From Litorimonas sp964565335 (GTDB lineage: Bacteria > Pseudomonadota > Alphaproteobacteria > Caulobacterales > Maricaulaceae): 64,000 nt of DNA. Positions 1 to 7,989 of the stretch are shown one piece after another. The translations under genes were made by a program, and so were the position numbers. The notes under the pieces are model-generated. The model ran no database searches, was not told the DNA's origin, and saw only the letters and a program-made list of their open reading frames with translations. The first letter of the stretch is position 1. The number at the start of each line of letters is the position of its first letter. Location of the stretch: NCBI GenBank assembly GCA_964565335.1, contig CAZMEN010000004.1:1-64000 (forward strand). Reading direction: 5' to 3'.

Positions 1-6
1 GGACAT
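1..6 (-). CDS. First two codons of a leftward gene cut by the window edge
   Basis: On the minus strand an ATG lies at 6-4, preceded ten bases upstream by an AAGGAG ribosome-binding sequence (CTCCTT at 17-22 on the plus strand). Only Met-Ser is inside the window, so the product cannot be identified. The gene would be divergent from trmL. The 285 bases between the two starts hold no ORF of note and presumably carry both promoters; I see no convincing -35/-10 pair there. Confidence 0.35.
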
Positions 7-291
7 AATCTGTCCACTCCTTAGTCCAAAAATTGTTTGGGCGGTGTCTAACCCTTTATGGTTTGTAATGCCACTGATTATTCGCGGCAAGTCGCCGCAA
101 TTCACGAATTTCTTGCAGTTCTCTGCGCGATTCCGCTGCCCATCTTGGTAATTATGCTAAAAATCACATTTTCCGGGTGTAAAATAGTGGCTAATCGCAA
201 AATCATCTCGGTTTATTGATACACGACTCCCTCTTATCAAAATAACCTAGACTGGCATTGAGAAGTCGCCTGTTACCATTATAAGACCGCC

Positions 292-750
292 ATGAAAGTG
301 ACACTGTATCAACCCGATATTGCCGCCAACCTTGGCGCTGTCATGCGCCTCTGCGCTGGATTTGATATACCCCTGTCCGTGATTGAGCCTTGCGGGTTTC
401 CATTATCGGAAAAATCCCTCCGCCGTACGGCAATGGATTATGAACCACCTGGCGGATTGCAACGCATTACATCTTGGGCAGACTTTACACCCAATGGGCG
501 AATAGTTTTACTGACGACCAAAGGCTCAACATCCTTACCAGAATTTGGTTTTGAACCTGCAGATACATTACTGTTTGGGCGAGAAAGTGCAGGCGTTCCA
601 GATGATGTGCATGCAGCGTCTGATGCACGCGTTATTATTCCCATTGCCCCGAATGCTCGGTCCTTTAATTTGGCGACATCTGTCGCGATCACGCTATATG
701 AAGCCTTGCGGCAGACTCAGCACTTACCCTGCGAAAAAGTTTCTTCATGA
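292..750 (+). CDS. trmL: tRNA (cytidine(34)-2'-O)-methyltransferase
   Basis: A 152-residue SPOUT-class RNA methyltransferase of the TrmL/YibK type. Family members use S-adenosylmethionine to methylate the ribose of the wobble nucleotide in certain leucine tRNAs. Visible motifs are the N-terminal QPDIAANLGAVMR segment, the cofactor-loop motif LLFGRESAGVPDDV, and the C-terminal RSFNLATSVAI knot motif. Length is normal for the family. It starts at an ATG at 292 and its stop overlaps the hemF start by four bases (ATGA), so the two are probably translationally coupled. Confidence 0.93.
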   Translation: MKVTLYQPDIAANLGAVMRLCAGFDIPLSVIEPCGFPLSEKSLRRTAMDYEPPGGLQRITSWADFTPNGRIVLLTTKGSTSLPEFGFEPADTLLFGRESAGVPDDVHAASDARVIIPIAPNARSFNLATSVAITLYEALRQTQHLPCEKVSS

Positions 751-1616
751 CAGATTTTGATACTCAAAAAAAAAGAACGGCTTTATGGTTTAGGGCTTTG
801 CGCGATCAAATCTGTGCAGAGTTTGAGACACTTGAAGCCGAAGCCCCCTCTGCCCTTTATCCCGGCGAACCCGGGAAGTTTAAATACGAAAATTGGGAAC
901 GTAAAGTCGAAAATGGCGGCGGCGGGACTGGCGGGATGCTGCGCGGCCGATTGTTCGAAAAATGCGGTGTACACATTTCTGTCGTCAAAGGAGAATTTAA
1001 TGAGGAGATGGCGACTAGAGTTCCAGGCGCGGATAAAGACCCACGGTTTTGGGCGGCGGGTATTTCTCTGATTGCCCACCAAACTAACCCCCGCATCCCA
1101 GCTGTTCACATGAACACGCGCTATATCGTTACAACTAAGGACTGGTTCGGGGGCGGCGGAGACCTGACCCCGACGCAGGCAGTTGACCGCCATCAAAACG
1201 CTCCAGACGCTCTCGCGTTTCACGCGGGCATGAAGGCTGCCTGCGATGAGCATGAAGTGGCTGATTATGACCGCTTGAGAAAATGGTGTGACGAATATTT
1301 CCACCTGCACCACCGCGATGAACCGCGCGGGACAGGCGGTATATTTTATGACCGTCATAATAGCGGCGATTTTGAAGCCGATTTCGCGTTTACCCAAGAC
1401 GTTGGACGGCATTTTCTGAAAACCTATGCCGCCATAGTCCGCCGCCGTATGATAGAGCCTTGGACAGAAGCCGAGCGTCAAGAACAACTGATCACCCGAG
1501 GACGCTATGTCGAATTCAACCTATTATGGGATCGCGGCACAACATTCGGATTGAAAACAGGCGGAAACGTCAAAACTATCCTTAGTTCTATGCCGCCTGT
1601 CGTGAAGTGGCCGTAG
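747..1616 (+). CDS. hemF: Oxygen-dependent coproporphyrinogen III oxidase
   Basis: This 289-residue cytoplasmic enzyme carries out oxygen-dependent oxidative decarboxylation of coproporphyrinogen III to protoporphyrinogen IX in heme synthesis. Conserved family segments are VENGGGGTGGMLRG, AVHMNTRYI, WFGGGGDLTP and RGTGGIFYD. Length is close to E. coli HemF (about 299). It overlaps trmL by four bases and the following HAD gene by ten, so the three form one transcription unit. A separate radical SAM protein of the HemN superfamily is encoded at 39-40.5 kb but sits in an unrelated operon and need not be an anaerobic counterpart. Confidence 0.96.
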   Translation: MTDFDTQKKRTALWFRALRDQICAEFETLEAEAPSALYPGEPGKFKYENWERKVENGGGGTGGMLRGRLFEKCGVHISVVKGEFNEEMATRVPGADKDPRFWAAGISLIAHQTNPRIPAVHMNTRYIVTTKDWFGGGGDLTPTQAVDRHQNAPDALAFHAGMKAACDEHEVADYDRLRKWCDEYFHLHHRDEPRGTGGIFYDRHNSGDFEADFAFTQDVGRHFLKTYAAIVRRRMIEPWTEAERQEQLITRGRYVEFNLLWDRGTTFGLKTGGNVKTILSSMPPVVKWP

Positions 1617-2215
1617 TGAAAAAACCTGTCCTCCTCTTTGATTTGGGAGGAGTTATTGTGCCTTGGGTTGGCCTCGAGGCTTTGGCTGATATACGTGACC
1701 TTTCGAGCGAAGATGTCCTGGCAAGGTTGGCTGGCTCAGAAATCTTCCAATCTTATGAAATAGGGCAATGCGCTGACGCGCCGTTTCTCAATGAAATGAT
1801 ACAACTTTTCGATATAAGTGTTTTACCAAGAGAGTTTGCCGAACAATGGAATAGCTGGGTGCGTCCCCCCTTCCCTCAGGCTTTATTAGCGTTGGAACAA
1901 CTAAAAGAAACTTATACAGTCGCCTGCCTCTCCAACACAAATGACTTACATTGGATCCACTTGAATAAAATGTTCAGAACCGACGAAGTGTTTGATTTCA
2001 ACTTTGCATCCCATAAAATTCATGCGGCTAAGCCTGACCCCAGAAGTTACAAAATCCCCTTAGAAATCATGCAGGTTCCAGCTGAGACTGTGACTTTCTT
2101 TGATGATACATTTGTAAATGTAGAAGCGGCCCGCGCTATAGGTATGACCGCACACCATGTAGACAGAAAAAAAGGTGTTCTGCCTTTGCTCAAAACTCTT
2201 GGTTATATTTCTTAA
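1607..2215 (+). CDS. HAD-superfamily hydrolase (subfamily IA type)
   Basis: A 202-residue haloacid-dehalogenase fold phosphatase-like protein. HAD motif I is LLFDLGGVIV near the N-terminus, with the nucleophilic Asp; motif II is CLSNTND; motif III is the Lys of KPDPRSY; motif IV is FFDDTFVNVEAAR. The DLGG form of motif I resembles YihX-type sugar phosphatases, but the substrate cannot be read from sequence. The start is a GTG at 1607, inside the end of hemF; another GTG at 1616 is equally possible. Coupling to trmL-hemF suggests co-expression, not necessarily a role in heme synthesis. Confidence 0.85.
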   Translation: MAVVKKPVLLFDLGGVIVPWVGLEALADIRDLSSEDVLARLAGSEIFQSYEIGQCADAPFLNEMIQLFDISVLPREFAEQWNSWVRPPFPQALLALEQLKETYTVACLSNTNDLHWIHLNKMFRTDEVFDFNFASHKIHAAKPDPRSYKIPLEIMQVPAETVTFFDDTFVNVEAARAIGMTAHHVDRKKGVLPLLKTLGYIS

Positions 2216-2285
2216 GCCTCTTTTTGAATGTGACACGCCCTTCCGCAGATAGGCTTGAAAGTATTCTAAACCAATATGGTTTGAC

Positions 2286-2300
2286 CTCCAATTTTTGGAG
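2286..2300. promoter_or_regulatory. Small dyad upstream of fabA, possible operator
   Basis: CTCCAA-TTT-TTGGAG is a perfect 6-bp inverted repeat about 70 bases before the chosen fabA start. Position and symmetry suit a repressor site, but a single short dyad is weak evidence and no regulator can be assigned. Confidence 0.25.
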
Positions 2301-2369
2301 TTAACTGTTGAGTTTAAAGTCGAGGCCCTTATCATAATGCTTGAACGTAAAAGGAAATTTGGCGAGCTT

Positions 2370-2909
2370 ATGAAACTGATAAAACCTTCCTATAATTATG
2401 ATGAACTGATTATCAGCGGCGAGAAAAGTCTCTTTGGCCCCGGCAATGCAAAATTACCATTGCCTCCCATGTTGATGCTCGACCGCATTACCCACATGAG
2501 CGATGATGGCGGCGAAAATGGAAAAGGGAATTTGGTCGCCGAATTGGACATCAATCCTGACCTTTGGTTTTTTGAGTGTCACTTCAAAGGCGACCCCGTT
2601 ATGCCGGGATGCCTGGGTTTGGACGCAATGTGGCAACTTGTCGGGTTTTGGCTTGGTTGGACTGGGTCTCCGGGACGTGGACGCGCGCTTGGTGTCGGCG
2701 AAGTCAAATTCACTGGGCAGGTCACGCCGGACGTGAAAAAAGTTAGATATGAAATTGACTTAAAACGGGTCATTCGGCGTAGGCTTGTTCTCGGCATTGC
2801 CGATGGACGCATGTATGCTGATGATGAGATGATTTATCAGGCCAAAGATTTGCGGGTCGGGTTATTCGTCCCGCCTACTGCAGATTCAAAAACAGACGGA
2901 GAAGCTTAA
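2370..2909 (+). CDS. fabA: 3-hydroxydecanoyl-ACP dehydratase/isomerase
   Basis: FabA dehydrates 3-hydroxyacyl-ACP and isomerises trans-2- to cis-3-decenoyl-ACP, the branch point to unsaturated fatty acids in the type II system. The hotdog core is unmistakable: DINPDLWFF, then the catalytic His in ECHFKGDPVMPG and the catalytic Asp in GCLGLDAMWQLVGF, followed by GRALGVGEVKFTGQV. I start it at ATG 2370 (179 residues), because the E. coli protein (172 aa) begins just before the equivalent of SYNYDELIISGEKSLFG. Upstream in-frame ATGs at 2337 and 2295 give extensions with no family counterpart. The stop overlaps the fabB start by one base (TAATG). Confidence 0.95.
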   Translation: MKLIKPSYNYDELIISGEKSLFGPGNAKLPLPPMLMLDRITHMSDDGGENGKGNLVAELDINPDLWFFECHFKGDPVMPGCLGLDAMWQLVGFWLGWTGSPGRGRALGVGEVKFTGQVTPDVKKVRYEIDLKRVIRRRLVLGIADGRMYADDEMIYQAKDLRVGLFVPPTADSKTDGEA

Positions 2910-4132
2910 TGCGCCGAGTGGTTGTTACTGGATTAGGTATCATTTCCTGTATTGGTAATGATACGAAAACCGTTACAGAAAGCCTCAAAACTGGAAAATG
3001 CGGCATCACCAAAGATGAGAAAATGGCGGAGTTGGGCTTTCGCAGTCAAATCTCTGGCCGACCAGCAGACACAACTGAGCGAGCGAAAAATGCCATAGGC
3101 AAGCGGTCTTTGCGCTTTATGGCTGACGCAGCTCAGTGGTCAGCCCTTGCGATGCATGACGCCATTGCGGATGCGGGATTATCCGAGGAACAAGTCTCGC
3201 ATGACCGAACAGGTATCATCGCAGGCTCAGGCGGGCCGTCCGCCGTCGAAATCGTTCGAGCAGCAGATATCACACGCAAGAATAATTCACCAAAACGCAT
3301 AGGTCCGTTCGCCGTACCTAAGGCAATGTCTTCTACGGTTTCGGCCACTTTAGCCACACATTTTAAAATCAAAGGCGTGAATTATTCCATTACCTCAGCC
3401 TGTACGACCTCTCTGCATTGTATCGGCGCGGCCGCAGAACAAATTCAATGGGGCAAACAGGATGTTATGTTTGCGGGCGGCGGCGAAGAGGTTGAATGGG
3501 CTATGTCCTCTCTTTTTGATGCTATGGGAGCTATGAGCAGCAAATATAATGATGCTCCGGAAACTGCGTCTCGCGCTTTCGATGGAAGCCGCGACGGGTT
3601 TGTTATTGCAGGCGGGGCAGGCATGGTTGTTCTCGAAGAATACGAACATGCTGTTGCACGCGGCGCGAAGATTTACGCTGAGATTGTTGGCTATGCCGCG
3701 ACATCTGATGGCTACGATATGGTCGCTCCGAGCGGAGAAGGCGCAGAACGGGCCATGCGCATGGCACTGAAAGATGCCGGATTAGAGACTATCGATTATA
3801 TCAACCCTCACGCCACTTCCACCCCGGTCGGCGACATAGCAGAGACGAATGCCATACACCGCGTCTTTGGAGAGGATGGGCCTTATGTCTCTGCCACAAA
3901 ATGTATGACGGGCCACAGCTTGGGCGCGGCAGGTGTTCAAGAAGCCATTTACACACTTCTAATGATGGACCATAGCTTCGTTGCGCCAAGCATAAATATC
4001 ACCGAAATGGACTCCGAAATCCCGACGATCAACATTGCGACTGAACGTGTTGACACGGGAATAAAAACGGCCATGTCTAATAGTTTCGGCTTTGGAGGCA
4101 CAAATGGCAGCGTTATATTTGCAAAAATCTAA
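2909..4132 (+). CDS. fabB: 3-oxoacyl-ACP synthase I
   Basis: This 407-residue condensing enzyme elongates acyl-ACP, including the cis-unsaturated intermediates made by FabA. The thiolase-fold active site is complete: the nucleophilic Cys in SACTTSLHC, the two His residues in NPHATSTPVGD and MTGHSLGAAG, and the C-terminal NSFGFGGTNGS loop. It shares a TAATG junction with fabA, a standard proteobacterial fabAB pair. A hairpin terminator follows 33 bases after the stop. fabI, which often follows fabAB in related genomes, lies about 1.2 kb downstream, separated by a LuxR-type gene on the opposite strand. Confidence 0.97.
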   Translation: MRRVVVTGLGIISCIGNDTKTVTESLKTGKCGITKDEKMAELGFRSQISGRPADTTERAKNAIGKRSLRFMADAAQWSALAMHDAIADAGLSEEQVSHDRTGIIAGSGGPSAVEIVRAADITRKNNSPKRIGPFAVPKAMSSTVSATLATHFKIKGVNYSITSACTTSLHCIGAAAEQIQWGKQDVMFAGGGEEVEWAMSSLFDAMGAMSSKYNDAPETASRAFDGSRDGFVIAGGAGMVVLEEYEHAVARGAKIYAEIVGYAATSDGYDMVAPSGEGAERAMRMALKDAGLETIDYINPHATSTPVGDIAETNAIHRVFGEDGPYVSATKCMTGHSLGAAGVQEAIYTLLMMDHSFVAPSINITEMDSEIPTINIATERVDTGIKTAMSNSFGFGGTNGSVIFAKI

Positions 4133-4165
4133 CCAGGCACATTTCCAAATACTAAATAAAAAACT

Positions 4166-4193
4166 CGCCTTTAAACATAAAGGCGGGTTTTTT
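4166..4193. terminator. Bidirectional intrinsic terminator between fabB and luxR-type gene
   Basis: CGCCTTTA-AACA-TAAAGGCG is a perfect 8-bp stem with a 4-nt loop. It is followed by GG and six T on the plus strand, and the minus strand also runs into a T tract. It can end fabAB transcripts rightward and the LuxR-type transcript leftward. Confidence 0.85.
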
Positions 4194-4201
4194 ACCGATA
4201 A

Positions 4202-4282
4202 TGTAGCGATGCTGCCGAAACGAAATCACTGCAATCCGGGGCACAGAATCGTCAGTCCAGTCCAAATGACGGCATCGCTACA
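4202..4282. repeat. Long imperfect inverted repeat in the fabB/luxR intergenic region
   Basis: TGTAGCGATGC at 4202-4212 is matched by its exact complement GCATCGCTACA at 4272-4282. Allowing a 3-nt bulge extends the stem to 13 bp. The arms enclose about 60 bases that are not coding. It lies just beyond the terminator, so on the minus strand it would fall in the 3' untranslated region of the LuxR-type gene. It could be an mRNA-end structure, a small RNA or a degenerate mobile repeat; nothing in it decides. Confidence 0.5.
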
Positions 4283-4349
4283 AAGAGAATATGTAGAAAA
4301 ACTGGGACTTTCTAACCCCTACGAATGTAGGAAAACTTCAGGTGTCGGC

Positions 4350-5117
4350 CTAAACAGGTAAAATCAGGCCTAATCGAATGGCCTTGGTAATCGTGTGAGT
4401 ACGGTTAGATGTTTCCATGCGTTTGGAAATAGATTTCAAATGATCTCGAACTGAATATTCTGAAATTCCCAATATCGCTCCAATTTCCCAATTCGTCTTA
4501 CCTTGCGCGACAAAATAAAGCACTTCTCTCTCGCGTTCGGTGATTGTGAGAATTTCGGGGTCGCTCTGCATCTCAGTAACTTCATACATACGTTCAAACG
4601 CAATACGGACCAAAACCTCCAAGGCGACCTTGTCTTGTAATGTCAGGCGGAAATCTGTTTCCCGTCCGAGCGACATCAAACCAGGCGCTGTTCTGATTTT
4701 TAAAATTGGAAAGCATATACCGTAATGCAAACCATGGGATTGGGACCGTTTGATGTGAAGCTTTTGTTGTTCAGACAAACCAATAAATGCTTCGCGCCAG
4801 CGAAACGGTTCGGACACACGGAAACCATGCAAAACCAAAGGACTTTTTGTAATGAGATCCCCCGTCGAAACAAGTTCTTCCATCAAGGCGTCTGCTCCCC
4901 GCGAAAGATGAAATTGCCGGGGAATATTCTGTGGTGACTGCGCTCCTCTTCGAGCAGGCAGTAAACGGCCCATAGAGAGGAAGGTAAAACCAAAGACAGA
5001 AACAGAGTCACAGAAAGCATCGAAAACTGTTTCTGGAGTTTTCCCAGTTCGGATTTGATTAACTAGTAGCGTCAAATCGGACAAATCGAATAAATTTAAG
5101 GGTGGTCTATCCTCCAT
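4350..5117 (-). CDS. LuxR-family transcriptional regulator, apparently without a LuxI partner
   Basis: A 255-residue regulator with an N-terminal autoinducer-binding-like domain (about residues 15-175) and a C-terminal LuxR/GerE helix-turn-helix (LTITEREREVLYFVAQGKTN onward). The ligand domain keeps PFRWREAF and the HGLHYGICFPI segment. The Asp-Pro pair that contacts homoserine lactone in TraR-like proteins is not evident; the region reads DLITKSPLV. No LuxI synthase lies in the window, so this is a LuxR solo here. It is divergent from fabI, with a 202-bp shared promoter region, and convergent with fabB. Control of fatty-acid genes is suggested only by position. Confidence 0.85.
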   Translation of the reverse strand: MEDRPPLNLFDLSDLTLLVNQIRTGKTPETVFDAFCDSVSVFGFTFLSMGRLLPARRGAQSPQNIPRQFHLSRGADALMEELVSTGDLITKSPLVLHGFRVSEPFRWREAFIGLSEQQKLHIKRSQSHGLHYGICFPILKIRTAPGLMSLGRETDFRLTLQDKVALEVLVRIAFERMYEVTEMQSDPEILTITEREREVLYFVAQGKTNWEIGAILGISEYSVRDHLKSISKRMETSNRTHTITKAIRLGLILPV

Positions 5118-5319
5118 GAATACTAAATAATTTCCCTTTTAAGAGACTTAAACGCTGACAACAAAGCCTTACACTATGGAAAAATTTCTGTCTTCTGCAA
5201 ATGAAGGTTTTATAAAGCCATCATTACACTTTTTTATGACGTTAGAATATTTGAACTCTTCTGGACAGCTTAAACACAGCCTTTAAAGTGTTCAAAACGA
5301 CGCATAGGACTTATTAACA

Positions 5320-6165
5320 ATGGTACAAATACATTCAGCTCTCGATGATTTCCCCCAAGGTAGTTTAATGGCGGGTAAGCGCGGTCTCATTATGGGGGTG
5401 GCGAATAAAAACTCCATCGCTTGGTCAATTGCCCGTCAGTTAGCAGCACAAGGCGCGGAACTCGCCTTTACCTATCAGGGTGACGCTTTATTGCGGCGAG
5501 TTAAACCTTTGGCTGAAAGTATCGGGTCTGACATTCTTTGCGAATGCGATGTTACAGATGACGCGACTATGAATTCCACTTTTGCAACGTTGAAAGACAA
5601 ATGGGGGAAAATTGATTTCCTTGTTCATGCAATAGCGTTTGCGGGTAAGGATCAACTAGCTGGATCCTTTGTTGATAATACAACGCGCGAAGGTTTTAAG
5701 TCTGCGATGGATATTTCCGCTTATTCTTTTGTGGATGCTGCCCGCCGCGCGGCCGAACTGATGAATGATGGCGGCTCGATGGTGACATTGACTTATCTAG
5801 GTTCTGAAAGAGTAATTCCAAATTACAACGTAATGGGCGTCGCCAAGGCAGCTCTCGAAGCCTCCACGCGTTACATCGCCGCAGACCTTGGCCCACGCGG
5901 CATTCGTGTTAATGCCATTTCGGCTGGCCCAATAAAAACATTAGCGGCCGCGGGAATCGGGTCAGGCCGTCATATGTTCCGCTTTAACAAAGCCGCCAGT
6001 GCCCTACAGGATAATACCGATCCTAGGGGTGTCGCAGGCGCGGCTCTTTACCTATTGTCGGACCTCGGCCTTTCCTGCACAGGCGAAACGCACCATGTGG
6101 ATGGTGGGTTCCATGCCATCGGCATGCCGCAAGAAGATGCATTAAAGGCAAGTTTGGAGAGTTAA
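5320..6165 (+). CDS. fabI: Enoyl-ACP reductase (NADH), FabI type
   Basis: A 281-residue short-chain dehydrogenase family enzyme that reduces trans-2-enoyl-ACP, the last step of each fatty-acid elongation cycle. Diagnostic features are GKRGLIMGVANKNSIAW at the nucleotide fold, and the catalytic Tyr and Lys in the spaced motif YNVMGVAK, followed by RVNAISAGPIKTLAA, as in FabI and not ordinary SDR proteins. An AGGA sequence sits nine bases before ATG 5320, giving an N-terminal tail of about 16 residues before the usual FabI start; an internal ATG at 5368 is the alternative. It has its own promoter region shared with the divergent LuxR-type gene. Confidence 0.96.
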   Translation: MVQIHSALDDFPQGSLMAGKRGLIMGVANKNSIAWSIARQLAAQGAELAFTYQGDALLRRVKPLAESIGSDILCECDVTDDATMNSTFATLKDKWGKIDFLVHAIAFAGKDQLAGSFVDNTTREGFKSAMDISAYSFVDAARRAAELMNDGGSMVTLTYLGSERVIPNYNVMGVAKAALEASTRYIAADLGPRGIRVNAISAGPIKTLAAAGIGSGRHMFRFNKAASALQDNTDPRGVAGAALYLLSDLGLSCTGETHHVDGGFHAIGMPQEDALKASLES

Positions 6166-6167
6166 GA

Positions 6168-6731
6168 CTAAGAGTCCTGGAGCAAATCTCTGGCCGACAT
6201 TAGAGCGAAGCCCAATAGATTTTCACCTTTCCATGCCAACGGATTCTCAGCGTTTGGATCATCTTTGGCGAGTCCAATTCCCCAAACGGTATCAATCGGG
6301 CTGGCTTCGATGAGAACGCGTCTTCGAGTATTTACAAGAAATGCTTTTAAGTCGGGGTTTTGAGAAAATTTGTAAAAATTGCCTTTCACAACGATACCAA
6401 ATTTTGCTTCATTCCAAACCTCTTGATTAAAGGCTTTGATCTGCCGTCCTAAAGCTTTGGCCGCTCCGGGTTTGCGAGTCGACATTATCTTTTTTAAAAT
6501 AACTTTATCGTTAAAAAGCTTTGCCTTTTCAGCCATCATCCAATGTTCAGCTGAGGCATAAGTATCTCCGTCCACATTGAATTCGCAAGGCCACCATTGA
6601 CTTAAACAAGCCTTTGTTACACTTTCTTTAGATTGACCACCATGCCCCCAAAAATAAATCAATTTTGGCATTTTTTGTTTTCGGAATAAGTGAATTAACC
6701 AGTCTCGGTCATAATGAAAATATTCAGTCAT
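6168..6731 (-). CDS. NADAR/YbiA-family N-glycosidase
   Basis: This 187-residue protein belongs to the NADAR family (YbiA, COG3236, DUF1768). Characterised relatives hydrolyse the N-glycosidic bond of the early riboflavin intermediates left by GTP cyclohydrolase II and the deaminase, a proposed damage-control role; other members act on ADP-ribosyl groups. Family features are FWGHGGQSKE near residue 28, YASAEHWMMAEKAKLF, the central KFGIVVKGNFYKF, and WGIGLAKDDPNAENP with GENLLGFALM at the end. Its start overlaps the stop of the upstream deaminase by four bases (ATGA), so the two are made together. That partner is direct contextual support for the riboflavin role. Confidence 0.9.
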   Translation of the reverse strand: MTEYFHYDRDWLIHLFRKQKMPKLIYFWGHGGQSKESVTKACLSQWWPCEFNVDGDTYASAEHWMMAEKAKLFNDKVILKKIMSTRKPGAAKALGRQIKAFNQEVWNEAKFGIVVKGNFYKFSQNPDLKAFLVNTRRRVLIEASPIDTVWGIGLAKDDPNAENPLAWKGENLLGFALMSARDLLQDS

Positions 6732-7177
6732 CGCTTTAATCGCGCAAAAAATTCTGCATGTGCAGTTAAAGCCTCTTCAGCACACAAACCAACCCTTACG
6801 TCAATTCCAGCTTCCTGCATTAGCGCGGCACCACGCCAATGTACGCGCGGATCTGGATCGATACAGGCAATATGGCAGGTTGATATACCTGCCTCTATTA
6901 GGGCATTAGCACAAGGTCCTGTCTGTCCGTAATGTGAACATGGCTCTAATGTCACATAAGCCGTGGCGCCGCTCGCGTCATTCCCTGCAGCCATGAGAGC
7001 GATTGTCTCGGCATGAGGTCGACCTCCATCAGCCGTCGCCCCTTGCCCAATGACTTCTCCATTGCGTATTAAAACGCACCCCACCGCGGGATTTTTGGAT
7101 GTCCGACCTTTTTGCTGTGCGCCAATATCAAGCGCAAGTTTCATATAACTAATATTCTCGTTGCGCATCTCTGTCAT
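6728..7177 (-). CDS. Stand-alone RibD-type pyrimidine deaminase domain
   Basis: A 149-residue zinc deaminase equivalent to the N-terminal half of RibD, which deaminates 2,5-diamino-6-ribosylamino-4-pyrimidinone 5'-phosphate. Zinc and catalytic residues are intact: the His and Glu of RPHAETIAL and the two Cys of LEPCSHYGQTGPC. Standard RibD is about 360 residues with a C-terminal reductase. Here the protein stops at the domain boundary (HAEFFARLKR, where RibD continues into the reductase) and the NADAR gene begins at once. I see no reductase fragment nearby. It may be a deaminase paralogue paired with NADAR, with a full ribD elsewhere, or the reductase may be encoded separately. Confidence 0.85.
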   Translation of the reverse strand: MTEMRNENISYMKLALDIGAQQKGRTSKNPAVGCVLIRNGEVIGQGATADGGRPHAETIALMAAGNDASGATAYVTLEPCSHYGQTGPCANALIEAGISTCHIACIDPDPRVHWRGAALMQEAGIDVRVGLCAEEALTAHAEFFARLKR

Positions 7178-7500
7178 GTGGCAAGCATACGCTATGAATG
7201 TTATGAGTAAAGCCTCGGATTCTTATCCAAGACGAAGTTTAAAGGTAATAGATTAAACCAGAGAGAAACACTGAAATGACATACATGGCATAGCTCGTTT
7301 GAAAGTCGATAAATGAACCTAAACCCGACCACACTTTTTAGAACAGAGCTTTCCTGCCTTACTGTGGGAGTGGGAGTTGGAGCACCACGCACAATTCAAG
7401 AGCATCGAAATAACAATTTTGATGTTTTTTGAAACTTCGACCTGAGCAAAAAAAATTGAATTCTGCAAAAACTCAGTCAGGAGTCTTGCCTGCACAAAGA
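7178..7500. other. Intergenic region with no recognisable gene
   Basis: About 320 bases between the deaminase gene and the terminator of the lipoprotein gene. ORFs here lack family features. I looked for an FMN riboswitch, since the downstream leftward genes are riboflavin-related, and did not find the conserved RFN segments. A short tandem TGGGAG stretch occurs near 7366-7380. It presumably holds the leftward promoter for the deaminase/NADAR pair. Confidence 0.5.
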
Positions 7501-7523
7501 AAAAGGCCGCAGAGCGGCCTTTT
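7501..7523. terminator. Intrinsic terminator of the small lipoprotein gene
   Basis: AAAAGGCCGC-AGA-GCGGCCTTTT is a perfect 10-bp stem with a 3-nt loop, flanked by A-rich sequence on the left and T-rich on the right. It works in both orientations and lies about 30 bases after the lipoprotein stop on the minus strand. Confidence 0.85.
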
Positions 7524-7554
7524 CGTTTCCAAAAATTTCGGTCTAATTTTTATA

Positions 7555-7872
7555 TTAGTTACCTTTAACCTTTTGAATAGCGCCACGGCGTTGAAACTCA
7601 GCGGTTCCTTTTTGTGATCTTTCGCGATCTGCTTCCCATTCTGCGGCCGTTTTACAAACTTTGCGTTTGAAATTAGAGCCGGAAACAGCGTAGCGTCTAC
7701 AGACTTCCTTGTCCTCAGCACTCGCCACTTTTTCCGTTGCCGGAACAGTCGCCTTAGACATTGAGGAAACTTCACTACTATTTGAGGCTGACTTTACATC
7801 GGCAGTAGAAGCACAGGCGGCGAGAACAACTGTCGCAGTTGCGGCCAAACTTAATTTTAATAAACGTTTCAT
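7555..7872 (-). CDS. Small putative lipoprotein, conserved alphaproteobacterial type
   Basis: A 105-residue protein of unknown function. From ATG 7872 it starts MKRLLKLSLAATATVVLAAC, a clear lipoprotein signal peptide with the lipobox LAAC at residues 17-20, and an AAGGA ribosome site seven bases upstream. A longer in-frame start at 7926 would bury the signal, so I reject it. The Ser/Thr/Ala-rich linker leads to a compact C-terminal motif, VCRRYAVSGSNFKRKVCKTA followed by EWEADR, with two Cys that could form a disulfide. Related short proteins with this Cys-GS-Cys-TAAEW pattern are common in alphaproteobacteria, but no role is known to me. A terminator follows directly. Confidence 0.8.
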   Translation of the reverse strand: MKRLLKLSLAATATVVLAACASTADVKSASNSSEVSSMSKATVPATEKVASAEDKEVCRRYAVSGSNFKRKVCKTAAEWEADRERSQKGTAEFQRRGAIQKVKGN

Positions 7873-7989
7873 GGTTTTCCTTTCGAAATATTTCCTTACC
7901 TTAGGAAAGTAAAATCGAAGCGACAAGCCGCAAAAGAATACAAAGTGTAATATTTAACTAAAACTCTATGTCGCCCAAAATCAATGCGC

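Noticed and set aside
783..1487. 234-codon minus-strand ORF across hemF
   Set aside because: Entirely antisense to a clear hemF; composition and content are those of a shadow frame, with no family motif.
7178..7500. FMN riboswitch upstream of the RibD-like deaminase gene
   Set aside because: The conserved RFN helices and loop sequences are not present on the minus strand.
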